DNA of 64,000 nt. Origin: an uncultured Paracoccaceae bacterium (GTDB taxonomy: Bacteria > Pseudomonadota > Alphaproteobacteria > Rhodobacterales > Rhodobacteraceae). This document shows positions 27,067 through 35,100 of this stretch, piece by piece. Position 1 is the stretch's first letter; every line of letters starts with the position of its first letter. The position numbers and the translations under genes are program-made. Location: the NCBI GenBank assembly GCA_947503775.1, contig CANNFE010000005.1, positions 1-64,000 of the forward strand. Reading direction: 5' to 3'. The notes under the pieces were generated by a model that saw only the letters and a list, made by a program, of their open reading frames with translations, had not been told where the DNA came from and ran no database searches.

Positions 27067-27563
27067 GACCCGCCCTGCAGCAGCGAAAGCGGATCAAAGC
27101 TCCCCTCCTGCCGCTCGAGGAAGTCGCGGGCAAAGACACCCTCCTTGGCCTCGAAGGTTTCGGCGGGCCAGATTTCGAAATGATCGCCCATCCCGATAAA
27201 GACCGTATCGCCCGAAAGGCTGTATTTATCGCGCTGCTCCTTGGGGATCACGACGCGCCCGTCCTTGTCGACCTCGGCATCGAGCGATTGACCCAGCACC
27301 AGCCGCGACAAGAGCCGCCGCTGCTCGGATCCGCGCGGCATGGCAAGGATCTCGTCCTCGATCTCGCGAAAGGCCTCGACCGTATAGGCATGCATGCAGT
27401 CCGTCAGGTGGTCGCCATAAAGCAGAACCACCGAGGCCTGACCGTTGATTTCAGGATAATCGGGGTCCCCGGTTTCAAGGACACGGCGAAACCGAGCCGG
27501 AATCGACATCCGCCCTTTCGCATCAACCTTCTGGTTGAATTCGCCTCTGAACCTCAGTGCCAC
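27063..27563 (-). CDS. mraZ: Transcriptional regulator MraZ
   Basis: 166 residues. I choose the GTG at 27563 ([17 protein letters not shown]) because MraZ proteins start with FRGEF within a few residues. An in-frame start at 27602 would add 13 Arg-rich residues. Two SpoVT/AbrB-like halves are visible: [20 protein letters not shown], and [19 protein letters not shown]. MraZ represses its own operon by binding tandem TGGGN repeats. It is the first gene of the division/cell-wall operon. Confidence 0.93.
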   Translation of the reverse strand: MALRFRGEFNQKVDAKGRMSIPARFRRVLETGDPDYPEINGQASVVLLYGDHLTDCMHAYTVEAFREIEDEILAMPRGSEQRRLLSRLVLGQSLDAEVDKDGRVVIPKEQRDKYSLSGDTVFIGMGDHFEIWPAETFEAKEGVFARDFLERQEGSFDPLSLLQGGS

Positions 27564-28190
27564 TGTCCCGCGGCCCCTTTGCCCCCGAAGTGCTGTCCTC
27601 AAAATCGAAAACGGCGGATCGAGCTGCTGCCACTGCTCGATCCGCCGCCCTCGTCCCGTTTCCGGGAATGTCCGACTGCGCGCGCCACCTGGGGGGATGT
27701 CTGCTCGCTCGCGCGCCGGATCTCATCGTTCACGAAGTCGGGTTGCCTGTATGAAACCAGTTTGTGCCTCGGTGGGGTCTTAAGCGCCCCTTGATCCGTC
27801 GTTCGTGTAAGAACTGTATGCGCCGGGATTTCATGGGAAACAAGGGAATTTATGGGAAAACCCGGAAGCTCGGCGGAAACGACAGGACCAGACACCATGG
27901 ATATCGCATATATAGTCATGCCTAGGACGAGTGTCGCTACATGTTGCTAATTCTGATCGGCTCAAAGTGCTATAAATGCGACAGGCAAGACATTTATCTC
28001 AGAGAGATCCCGGCATTCCCGGCAATATCCCTCTTTCAAACAGCTATGTCCCACCGAATCCCAATTAGCGATACCCGTTGGAAAGCCGTCCCATCATTTC
28101 CCAGTGGCAGCGACCTGCGCGCCACAGCTCTCTTCATCTTGTCGAAAATATGCAGCCCGGCGGTCGCCCGGAGAGCCGGCGCCGGATCCC
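27564..28190. other. mraZ upstream region (promoter and control)
   Basis: 627 bases without a supported gene between the mrp and mraZ genes, which point the same way. It must hold the operon promoter. The 27,800-28,060 part is more AT-rich than its surroundings and includes the GGGA array listed separately. Short frames here on either strand have no family resemblance. Confidence 0.5.
27825..27857 (+). promoter_or_regulatory. Candidate MraZ-binding array
   Basis: GGGA occurs at 27825, 27835, 27844 and 27854, giving steps of 10, 9 and 10 bases. Three of the four are preceded by T or A. This phasing matches the known MraZ operator of TGGGN repeats separated by five bases. The array lies about 260 bases upstream of mraZ and reads on the opposite strand, so its role requires a long leader or an unusual orientation. 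Confidence 0.45.
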
Positions 28191-29255
28191 TCAGGCCATC
28201 CCGCCCGCAACCAGACCCCGCGCCAGCGCCGCATAGGCGTCCGCAAGCGGACCCTCCCCGGCCGCGACCGGAACGCCACCATCCCCGCCCAGCCGCACAT
28301 CCAGATGGAGCGGAAGCTCGCCCAGAAACGGAACGCCCAGCGTCTCGGCCTCGGCGCGCACGCCTCCATGGCCGAACAGATGCGCCTCATGTCCGCATTG
28401 AGGACATATATAAAGAGACATATTCTCGATCAGCCCCAGAACCGGCGTCTTGAGCGTGCCGAACATGTCGATGGCCTTGCGCGCATCCAGAAGCGCCACG
28501 TCCTGCGGGGTCGAAACCACCAGCGCCCCGGTCAGCTCGGTCTTCTGGCACAGCGTCAGCTGCACATCGCCCGTCCCCGGCGGCAGATCGACGATCAGCA
28601 CGTCCAGCTCCCCCCAGGCCACCTGCCCCAGCATCTGCTGAAGCGCCCCCATCAGCATCGGCCCGCGCCAGACCACCGCCTTGGCCGGATCGACCATCAG
28701 CCCGATCGACATCACCGTCACGCCATGCGCATGCAAAGGCTCGATGATCTTCCCATCCGGAGAGGCAGGCCGCTTCGACACCCCCATCATCCGCGGCAGC
28801 GACGGCCCGTAGATATCCGCATCCAGCAGCCCGACCCGCCGCCCCTGTCTGGCCAGCGCCACGGCGAGGTTCGTCGACACCGTCGACTTGCCCACCCCGC
28901 CCTTGCCGCTGCCCACGGCCAGGATCCGATCGACCCCTGCGGGCTTGAAAGGACCGGCCTGCGGCTTGGGGTGCCCCCCGATCTTCAGGGACGGCGCCTT
29001 GGGCGCACCGCCATGGGCCGTCAGCACCGCCGAGACAGCTTTGACCCCTGGCACCTCCTGCACGATCTCGACGGCCGCCGCGCGAACCGGCTCCATCCGC
29101 GCGGCCTGATCGGCATCGGGCGCCTCGATCACGAACCGCACCGCATCGCCCTCGACCGTCAACGCGCGAATCATATCGCGGCTCACCAGATCCCCGCCAT
29201 CGGGCAATCCAACGCGGGCCAGGGCCGTCAGGATGTCATCGCGCGAAGCGGGCAT
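28191..29255 (-). CDS. Mrp/NBP35-family iron-sulfur carrier ATPase
   Basis: 354 residues. An N-terminal DUF59-like domain (residues 1-90; DILTALARVGLPDGGDLV) is joined by a Pro-rich linker to a ParA-type P-loop ATPase. The deviant Walker A is GSGKGGVGKSTVSTNLA, then GLLDADIYGPSLPRMMG and VDLPPGTGDVQLTL. CPQCG near residue 283 gives the CxxC that binds a bridging [4Fe-4S] cluster in the dimer. It delivers Fe-S clusters to apo-proteins in the cytoplasm. It is upstream of mraZ but separated by 627 bases, so it is probably its own unit. Confidence 0.92.
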   Translation of the reverse strand: MPASRDDILTALARVGLPDGGDLVSRDMIRALTVEGDAVRFVIEAPDADQAARMEPVRAAAVEIVQEVPGVKAVSAVLTAHGGAPKAPSLKIGGHPKPQAGPFKPAGVDRILAVGSGKGGVGKSTVSTNLAVALARQGRRVGLLDADIYGPSLPRMMGVSKRPASPDGKIIEPLHAHGVTVMSIGLMVDPAKAVVWRGPMLMGALQQMLGQVAWGELDVLIVDLPPGTGDVQLTLCQKTELTGALVVSTPQDVALLDARKAIDMFGTLKTPVLGLIENMSLYICPQCGHEAHLFGHGGVRAEAETLGVPFLGELPLHLDVRLGGDGGVPVAAGEGPLADAYAALARGLVAGGMA

Positions 29256-29525
29256 GGGTCACTCCTTCATCATGTCAGCCTTTAAGTCGTGCGAGCCGCG
29301 CCGATCCGCAACCACCCTGCGCAGGCTTTATACATCGGCCGCTCAAAACGCCTAAAACTAGGGCAGCAACACTTATGCATTTGCTGCATAGCGGCATTGA
29401 CGTCGCAGGGGATTGTGCGAGCGCAGCATATGCCTATCTTCATCCCTGTTAGCGCAATCCGGCGCGACAAAGACCCATGGGGTGCAAACAGCCCCAAACG
29501 GGCATGAGCAGTTAAGGAACCAACC

Positions 29526-29747
29526 ATGGCATACGCACATATCTCGCGCGGCGCCTCCGCAAGTCTCTTCGACCGCATCGCGGACGTTCGCAAAACATAC
29601 GCAAAACGCTGGGGGGCCTATCGCGCCTACCGCACGACATTCAACGAGCTCAACAAGCTCACCGACCGCGATCTGTCCGATCTGGGACTGCACCGGTCGA
29701 TGATCCAGGGCGTCGCCTATGACGCCATCTACGGCGACACCGCCTGA
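29526..29747 (+). CDS. DUF1127 small protein (CcaF1-like)
   Basis: 73 residues from an ATG with AAGGAACC upstream. The C-terminal half has FNELNKLTDRDLSDLGLHRS, then MIQGVAYDAIYG, the DUF1127 signature (L-x-R-x-L-x-D-[IL]-G-x-x-R). The N-terminal half is basic (RKTYAKRWGAYRAYR). In Rhodobacter sphaeroides a DUF1127 protein of this size, CcaF1, binds RNA and is transcribed with the CcsR sRNAs. Here too, three CCTCCTCCC hairpins follow the stop codon within 20 bases, so equivalent function is a strong inference. Confidence 0.9.
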   Translation: MAYAHISRGASASLFDRIADVRKTYAKRWGAYRAYRTTFNELNKLTDRDLSDLGLHRSMIQGVAYDAIYGDTA

Positions 29748-29765
29748 AGAACAGAATTCGGGAGC

Positions 29766-29883
29766 CGCTCTTCCTCCTCCCTGAGCGCGCCCCGATCCGC
29801 CAACCCGGTCTCCTCCTCCCTGACCGGCGCGGCACAAAGAAGAGCGGCGATACCTCCTCCCGGTATCGTCGCTTTTTCTTTTT
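29766..29883 (+). ncRNA. CcsR/'cuckoo'-type sRNA array: three CCTCCTCCC hairpins
   Basis: Three stem-loops each expose CCTCCTCCC in the loop. Hairpin 1: stem CGCTC/GAGCG (29766-29770 with 29783-29787), motif 29773-29781. Hairpin 2: stem CCGGTC/GACCGG (29805-29810 with 29822-29827), motif 29812-29820. Hairpin 3: 12-bp stem 29843-29854 with 29862-29873 and one G-T pair, motif 29853-29861, then a T-rich tail. R. sphaeroides has four such sRNAs (CcsR1-4) after its DUF1127 gene, induced by stress sigma factors RpoHI/RpoHII and processed from the mRNA. The motif is anti-Shine-Dalgarno-like. Locus identity is well supported; targets are not visible. Confidence 0.87.
29843..29883 (+). terminator. Rho-independent terminator of the DUF1127/sRNA unit
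   Basis: AGCGGCGATACC pairs with GGTATCGTCGCT around a 7-base loop, followed by TTTTTCTTTTT. It doubles as the third sRNA hairpin. Confidence 0.9.
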
Positions 29884-30019
29884 GAAACGTTCGCAAATCG
29901 CGCTGACTCATATCTGCTTGCGCACGGACCAACACATCATGAGCATCGCAATAGGAACGTGAATAATGTCCGTTCCGAGCCCAAATTGACTGACAAGACG
30001 ACGCTGATAGGGTCCTTAT

Positions 30020-30421
30020 ATGGCTAGGCTGTTCACGCTCAATCGAGACAGGATCGCTGCAGTCTATGCGACTTGCTTCCTGATTGGAGCTGCTTCACAC
30101 GGAAGGGATTTCCTGGTCTACGGCTGGCGGCCTTACGCGGTGGCTCCTCTTCCTTTTGAATTGTTCTGGAGCAGCCTGTTGGTGATCGACCTTGCGGTCT
30201 CCTATCTTCTGCTATCGCAGAGCAAGCGATGGGGTGCCGTATGCGCATTGGTCGTCATGGTGGTTGACGTCTCGGTCAACACATATGCAGCGATCGTTCT
30301 TAGGTTTGATATTCTCGTTGGACCACTTGTTCTTCAGTCGGTCTTTCTTGGGTTCATCCTCGGAACAATTCCCAGGCTTCTCGCGCCACCAGAAGCACGT
30401 AGCGCTGGCTACTCAGATTGA
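30020..30421 (+). CDS. Hypothetical four-helix membrane protein
   Basis: 133 residues. Four hydrophobic segments are apparent: about 12-28 (AAVYATCFLIGAASHG), 44-63 (FELFWSSLLVIDLAVSYLLL), 70-88 (GAVCALVVMVVDVSVNTYAA) and 97-116 (VGPLVLQSVFLGFILGTIP). No signal peptide, catalytic motif or known family is recognised. It stands alone after the sRNA terminator, with its own short upstream region. Confidence 0.6.
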   Translation: MARLFTLNRDRIAAVYATCFLIGAASHGRDFLVYGWRPYAVAPLPFELFWSSLLVIDLAVSYLLLSQSKRWGAVCALVVMVVDVSVNTYAAIVLRFDILVGPLVLQSVFLGFILGTIPRLLAPPEARSAGYSD

Positions 30422-30627
30422 CGTGAAAGGAACCACCACGGTCCGCTTCGTCCACACAGCGGACCTAAGCAATCTCTTCAAAGTAGCCTCTACTGGCATA
30501 TCTCTGGTCTCGGGCGCGAGACAGCCAAGAGCTTCGCTTATGTGTCCGAATGAAAAGCCGACTGGCACGATTTGCGGACATCTCCTGTCTTCTTGAGACT
30601 ATCGGCGCTTCACCGGCTAAACTTGAC

Positions 30628-31080
30628 CTAACCCCGCTCATCCTTCGGCGATCCCATCACCATATAACTCGTGATCGACCGCACATGCGGAACCGTCCCG
30701 AGCTTGTCGGTGTGAAACGCCTTGTAGGCAGGCAGATCCGCCGTCTCGACCCGCAGCAGATATTCGAACGCCCCCGCGATATTGTGGCACTCGGCCACTT
30801 CCTCGAACCGGGTCATTGCTCGTTCGAACCCCTCCTGAGCCTCCTTGGAATGCTCCGACAGCCCCACCGCGACATAGACCACATAGCCGCGCCCGACCTG
30901 AACCGGGTCCAGCTGCGCCCGGTAGCCAGTGATCACGCCGCTTTTCTCCAGCGCCGCGACCCGGCGCAAGCATGCGGAGGGCGACAGGCCCACCTTCTCG
31001 GCGAGATCAAGATTGCTGATCCGCCCCTCGGCTTCCAAAACTCGCAATATCCTTGCGCTTATCTGATCCATCCCGCTCAT
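30628..31080 (-). CDS. Lrp/AsnC-family transcriptional regulator
   Basis: 150 residues from an ATG at 31080 (MSGMDQISARILRVLEAEG). The open frame extends far upstream, but that part is antisense to lysE-like coding sequence. The N-terminal helix-turn-helix is ISNLDLAEKVGLSPSACLRR. The C-terminal RAM domain (YVVYVAVGLSEHSKEAQEGF ... LRVETADLPAYKAF) binds amino acids and forms octamers. It is divergent from a LysE exporter with a symmetric element between them, so it probably controls the exporter in response to an amino acid. Confidence 0.93.
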   Translation of the reverse strand: MSGMDQISARILRVLEAEGRISNLDLAEKVGLSPSACLRRVAALEKSGVITGYRAQLDPVQVGRGYVVYVAVGLSEHSKEAQEGFERAMTRFEEVAECHNIAGAFEYLLRVETADLPAYKAFHTDKLGTVPHVRSITSYMVMGSPKDERG

Positions 31081-31095
31081 GAATTGCAGACTATC

Positions 31096-31116
31096 GCAAA
31101 ATATCGATATCTTTGC
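31096..31116. promoter_or_regulatory. Dyad operator between lrp-type gene and lysE-type gene
   Basis: GCAAAATATCGATATCTTTGC is nearly symmetric: GCAAA...TTTGC arms surround the perfect ATATCGATAT. Flanking ATTGCA and TGCAAT (31083-31088 and 31114-31119) extend the symmetry. AT-rich dyads of this sort are typical Lrp-family targets and the divergent promoters must overlap it. Confidence 0.6.
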
Positions 31117-31152
31117 AATTTCATTCAACCCCTCCAGTGTCATCCTCAGCGC

Positions 31153-31749
31153 ATGACCCTCGAAGCTTTCACCGCTCTTGCCCTTTTTGCCGTCGTCAGC
31201 TCGATCACGCCGGGCCCGAACAACCTGATGCTGATGGCGTCGGGGGCGAATTTCGGACTGCTCCGGACGATGCCGCATATGCTGGGCGTGGCTTTGGGAT
31301 TTGTCCTGATGGTGATCCTGGTCGGCGTCGGGATCGTCCGCATCTTCGAAATCTGGCCGATCACCCGGACGATCCTCAACATCGCCTGCGGTCTCTATCT
31401 GCTCTATCTCGCCTGGAAGATCGCGACCGCCGCCCCGGCCTCTCCCGATGCGCCCGAGACGACCGGAACGCCCATGACCTTCCTGCAGGCCGCCGCCTTT
31501 CAGTGGGTCAATCCCAAGGCCTGGGCCATGGCCGTCAGCGCCACGACGGTCTACCTGCCCCGCGCCGATCTGACCGGTATCCTTCTGGTCGGCGTGATCT
31601 TCGGCGCGATCAACCTGCCCTCTGTCGGCGTCTGGGCAGGCCTCGGCGTCGCGCTCCGAACGTTCCTGTCCTCCCCGACCCGTCTGAGGATCTTCAACTG
31701 GATCATGGCCATCCTCCTTGTCGGATCCCTCTGGCCGATTGTCGCGTGA
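31153..31749 (+). CDS. LysE/RhtB-family amino acid exporter
   Basis: 198 residues from the ATG at 31153 (MTLEAFTALALFAVVSSITP). The family hallmark SSITPGPNNLMLMASGANFG lies in the first helix pair, and FQWVNPKAWAMAVSA in the later half. Six transmembrane helices fit the hydrophobic pattern. It is an inner-membrane exporter of amino acids or their analogues. Adjacent and divergent to the Lrp-type regulator, which is the usual arrangement for the pair. Substrate unknown. Confidence 0.92.
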   Translation: MTLEAFTALALFAVVSSITPGPNNLMLMASGANFGLLRTMPHMLGVALGFVLMVILVGVGIVRIFEIWPITRTILNIACGLYLLYLAWKIATAAPASPDAPETTGTPMTFLQAAAFQWVNPKAWAMAVSATTVYLPRADLTGILLVGVIFGAINLPSVGVWAGLGVALRTFLSSPTRLRIFNWIMAILLVGSLWPIVA

Positions 31750-31835
31750 GGTCACATCGCTGTGATCGCATGGTGCTTGATCGGGCTCCCGCGCGTTTCT
31801 AGCTGGAAAGACACCGACCAAAGGAACGAGCCCCA

Positions 31836-32393
31836 ATGACCCGTCCGACCCGCCGCGCAATTCTGACCGGTGCCGCAAGCCTTCTGGCCACCCCGTCTGT
31901 TCTCAGCGCCAATGCCGCACTGGACGCCCCCCAACGCAACGCGTCAAGCTTTGTCAGCCGCAACTGGCGCGATCATTTCGACACGCTGGGCGTGGCCACA
32001 ATCCTCTGCGACGTGCAATCGCGCGCGGTGTTCTTCTGGAATGCCGACGGCACCGATCACCGCATCTACCCGACTTCGGTTCCCAAGACAGAGGATCTCA
32101 CCCGTCGCGGCTATACCGAGATCGTGCGCAAAAAGGTCGGCCCCAGTTGGACGCCCACCGCCTCGATGCGCGCGCGTGACCCCAGCCTACCCGCCTTCAT
32201 GCCGCCGGGCCCGGGCAATCCGCTTGGCACCCATGCGATGTATCTGACCTGGCCCGCCTACCTGATCCACGGCACCCACGACACGCGCAAGATCGGGCGT
32301 CCGTCCTCGTCGGGATGTTTCGGGCTCTACAACGACAAAATCGCCGAGCTCTTTGCGATCACGCCCATCGGCACGCAGGTCCACGTCTTCTAA
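31836..32393 (+). CDS. L,D-transpeptidase (YkuD family), Tat-exported
   Basis: 185 residues. The N-terminus (TRRAILTGAASLLATPSVLS) has a twin-arginine start followed by a hydrophobic stretch. The YkuD core is complete: HGTHDTRKIGRPSSSGCFGL, with the catalytic Cys at about residue 161 and the preceding His and Ser-Ser-Gly in place. It makes 3-3 peptidoglycan cross-links or attaches proteins to peptidoglycan in the periplasm. The usual Arg after the Cys (GCIR) is replaced by G-L here, a mild departure. Single gene, convergent to uvrD. Confidence 0.9.
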   Translation: MTRPTRRAILTGAASLLATPSVLSANAALDAPQRNASSFVSRNWRDHFDTLGVATILCDVQSRAVFFWNADGTDHRIYPTSVPKTEDLTRRGYTEIVRKKVGPSWTPTASMRARDPSLPAFMPPGPGNPLGTHAMYLTWPAYLIHGTHDTRKIGRPSSSGCFGLYNDKIAELFAITPIGTQVHVF

Positions 32394-32414
32394 AGCACAT
32401 AGCGGCGTGCCGCC

Positions 32415-34973
32415 TCAGAACGGCACGTCGCCTTCGCTGCCCGCAGCAATGACAAAGCGGGCGACAACCTTTTTCGATCCCGCCTTGTCGAACTCGATAT
32501 CCAGCTTGTCGCCTTCGACGCCCATCACCTCGCCATAGCCGAACTTCTGGTGAAAGACCCGGTCCCCTTCCCCGAAGGACGAGACCGCATCCAGATCGAT
32601 CACCATGTTCCGGCTCTCTTTCGGCTGGCTCATCGGCCGCTCCGCGCTGCGCGACTGAAGTCGCCGCCAGCCGGGCGAGTTGTAGACATTCGCCTCCGCC
32701 GCCTTCGCATGCAGATCCGATCCAGCCATCGCGTTCAGCACCGGGGAGGCGGCTCCCGCCATCCCCATCGATGAGGCCATCCCCGCCGCGCCATAGCCGC
32801 CGCCATACAATCCGGGCGGCGTCAGCACCTCCACATGATCCTCAGGCAGCTCATCGATGAAGCGGGACGGCAGCGCCGACTGCCATTGCCCATAGACCCG
32901 CCGGTTCGCGGCAAACGACACAGTACAAACCTCCTCTGCCCGCGTGATGCCGACATAAGCCAGCCGCCGCTCCTCCTCGAGACCCTTCAGCCCGCTTTCA
33001 TCCATCGAGCGCTGCGACGGAAAAAGCCCATCCTCCCAACCCGGCAGGAACACGGCGGGAAATTCCAGCCCCTTGGCGGCATGCAGCGTCATGATCGACA
33101 CCTTCTCCTCCGCGCCATCGGCCTCGTTATCCATGATCAGCGACACATGCTCGAGGAAGCCTTGCAGGTTCTCGAACCCCTCCAAAGCCTTCACGAGCTC
33201 CTTGAGGTTCTCCAGCCGCCCCGGCGCCTCGGGTGTCTTGTCGTTTTGCCAATGGCCGGTATAGCCGCTTTCGTCGAGGATCATCTCGGCCAGAGCAACG
33301 TGATTCCCACCTAATATAGAAACATCTCGTTCGAGAAGACTGACCTGCGCATCACGAGCGAGTTCTTCCTTTTGTCTCAATTCTTCTTCGACACCACTAA
33401 AGTCTTGATCCTGTAGGTGTCTAATTTGCTCAGAGATTGCTTGAATATCTTGTTTGCTTCCAACCTTGCTAATCAATTGTGTCCAGCGAGCTATGCCATC
33501 AACTAACTCACCCAAGCCGGTCCGAGCCTTCCCAGTAATCTGGCCAGTTTGAACCAGCATTCGTGAGCTCTCAGCTAGCGAAAAGCGGTTCGCCTGTGCT
33601 GCCATAAACACTTTTTTTGCGTTCTTCTCTCCAAGGCCGCGTCTTGGTTTGTTCATAATTCTTTCAAACGCCAGATCATCATCGGGCGACACCGCGAGCC
33701 GGAAATAGGCCATTGCATCGCGGATCTCCATTCGCTCGTAGAACCTTGGCCCCCCGATCACACGGTAGGGCAGCCCGATCGTCAGGAACCGATCCTCGAA
33801 GGCCCGCATCTGGTGCGACGCCCGCACGAGGATCGCCATTTGATCGAGCGAGATAGGATCCAGCCCCCGCGTGCCAACCTGCATCGCCTCGATCTCGTCG
33901 CCGATCCAGCGCGCTTCTTCCTCCCCGTCCCAATGGCCGATCAGGCGCACCTTCTCGCCATCCTCACCATCGGTAAAAAGCGTCTTGCCCAGCCGCCCCT
34001 TGTTAGCCGCGATCACGCCCGAGGCAGCCCCCAGAATATGCCCGGTCGAGCGATAGTTCTGCTCCAGCCGCACCACCACGGCGCCCGGGAAATCCTCCTC
34101 GAAGCGCAGGATGTTGCCCACCTCCGCACCGCGCCAGCCATAGATCGATTGGTCGTCATCGCCCACACAGCAGATATTCTTGTGCCCGCCCGCCAGCAGC
34201 CGCAGCCACAGGTACTGCGCGACATTCGTGTCCTGATATTCGTCCACGAGGATATAACGGAACCAGCGCCGATACTGCTCCAGCACGTCCTCATGGGTCT
34301 GGAAGATCCCGATGACATGCAGAAGCAGATCGCCAAAATCGACCGCGTTGAGCGTCTTCAGCCGCGCCTGATATTCCGCATAGATCTCGACGCCCTTGTG
34401 ATCGTAGGCGCCGTGCTCGGCGGTCGGGACCGTCTCGGGCGTCCAGGCCTTGTTCTTCCAACCATCGATGATCCCCGCCAGCATCCGCGCGGGCCAGCGC
34501 TTGTCGTCGATGTTATGCGCCGCCACCAGCTGCTTCAGAAGCCGCAATTGATCGTCCGTATCCAGGATGGTGAAATTGGTCTTCAGCCCCGCCAGCTCCG
34601 CATGCCGCCGCAGCAGCTTGACACAGATCGCATGGAACGTACCCAGCCACGGCATCCCCTCGACCGCCTCGCCCATCAGCCGCCCGACACGGTTCTTCAT
34701 CTCGCGCGCCGCCTTGTTGGTGAAGGTCACTGCGAGGATCTCGTTCGGCCGCGCCGTGCCGGTCGCCAGAAGATGCACGATCCGCGTCGTCAGCGCCTTG
34801 GTCTTGCCGGTCCCGGCGCCCGCTAGCATCAGGACCGGCCCCTCCAACGCCTCCACCGCCTCGCGCTGCGCCGGGTTCAACCCGTCCATATAGGGCGCGC
34901 TCGCCGCCTGCATCGCCCGCCGGGACAGGGGAACCGCCGCCTCGAAGGCGTCATCTTCGTAAGAGTCGCTCAT
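32415..34973 (-). CDS. uvrD: DNA helicase UvrD/PcrA
   Basis: 852 residues. Superfamily 1 motifs are in order: LNPAQREAVEALEGPVLMLAGAG cut here to AGAGTGKTKALTTRI (Walker A), TFTNKAAREM, VDEYQDTNVAQ, GDDDQSIYGWRGAEV, RLEQNYRS, MTLHAAKGLEFPAVFL, and LAYVGITRAEEVC. A C-terminal Tudor-like tail (VFHQKFGYGEVMGVEGDKL) matches PcrA/UvrD. It unwinds DNA in repair and removes RecA. Residues about 436-558 are encoded by an AT-rich patch and include about 50 extra residues compared with the relatives I recall. Confidence 0.94.
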   Translation of the reverse strand: MSDSYEDDAFEAAVPLSRRAMQAASAPYMDGLNPAQREAVEALEGPVLMLAGAGTGKTKALTTRIVHLLATGTARPNEILAVTFTNKAAREMKNRVGRLMGEAVEGMPWLGTFHAICVKLLRRHAELAGLKTNFTILDTDDQLRLLKQLVAAHNIDDKRWPARMLAGIIDGWKNKAWTPETVPTAEHGAYDHKGVEIYAEYQARLKTLNAVDFGDLLLHVIGIFQTHEDVLEQYRRWFRYILVDEYQDTNVAQYLWLRLLAGGHKNICCVGDDDQSIYGWRGAEVGNILRFEEDFPGAVVVRLEQNYRSTGHILGAASGVIAANKGRLGKTLFTDGEDGEKVRLIGHWDGEEEARWIGDEIEAMQVGTRGLDPISLDQMAILVRASHQMRAFEDRFLTIGLPYRVIGGPRFYERMEIRDAMAYFRLAVSPDDDLAFERIMNKPRRGLGEKNAKKVFMAAQANRFSLAESSRMLVQTGQITGKARTGLGELVDGIARWTQLISKVGSKQDIQAISEQIRHLQDQDFSGVEEELRQKEELARDAQVSLLERDVSILGGNHVALAEMILDESGYTGHWQNDKTPEAPGRLENLKELVKALEGFENLQGFLEHVSLIMDNEADGAEEKVSIMTLHAAKGLEFPAVFLPGWEDGLFPSQRSMDESGLKGLEEERRLAYVGITRAEEVCTVSFAANRRVYGQWQSALPSRFIDELPEDHVEVLTPPGLYGGGYGAAGMASSMGMAGAASPVLNAMAGSDLHAKAAEANVYNSPGWRRLQSRSAERPMSQPKESRNMVIDLDAVSSFGEGDRVFHQKFGYGEVMGVEGDKLDIEFDKAGSKKVVARFVIAAGSEGDVPF
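33300..33665 (-). other. Compositional patch inside uvrD
   Basis: Three 60-base stretches counted from 33,301 have about 48, 40 and 35 percent GC, against clearly GC-rich coding on both sides. The frame remains open. The patch encodes KPRRGLGEKNAKKV through ISKVGSKQDIQAISEQIRHL, and VSLLERDVSILGG, in the 2B subdomain region. Confidence 0.75.
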
Positions 34974-35100
34974 ACGCTTTTCTACTCCATCGCGAAGGCT
35001 CAGGGAAGAGTATGTTCGCCAGATGTTCTACCAGAGCTAGAGCATCTCGTCGCATCAAGGCAAAAGTGACAATCCCGCGAGTAGAAGGCACTCTGCCTCC

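Noticed and set aside
31081-31878. Long minus-strand extension of the Lrp regulator
   Set aside because: It is antisense to the LysE gene and has no domain, while the regulator's own start at 31080 fits the family.
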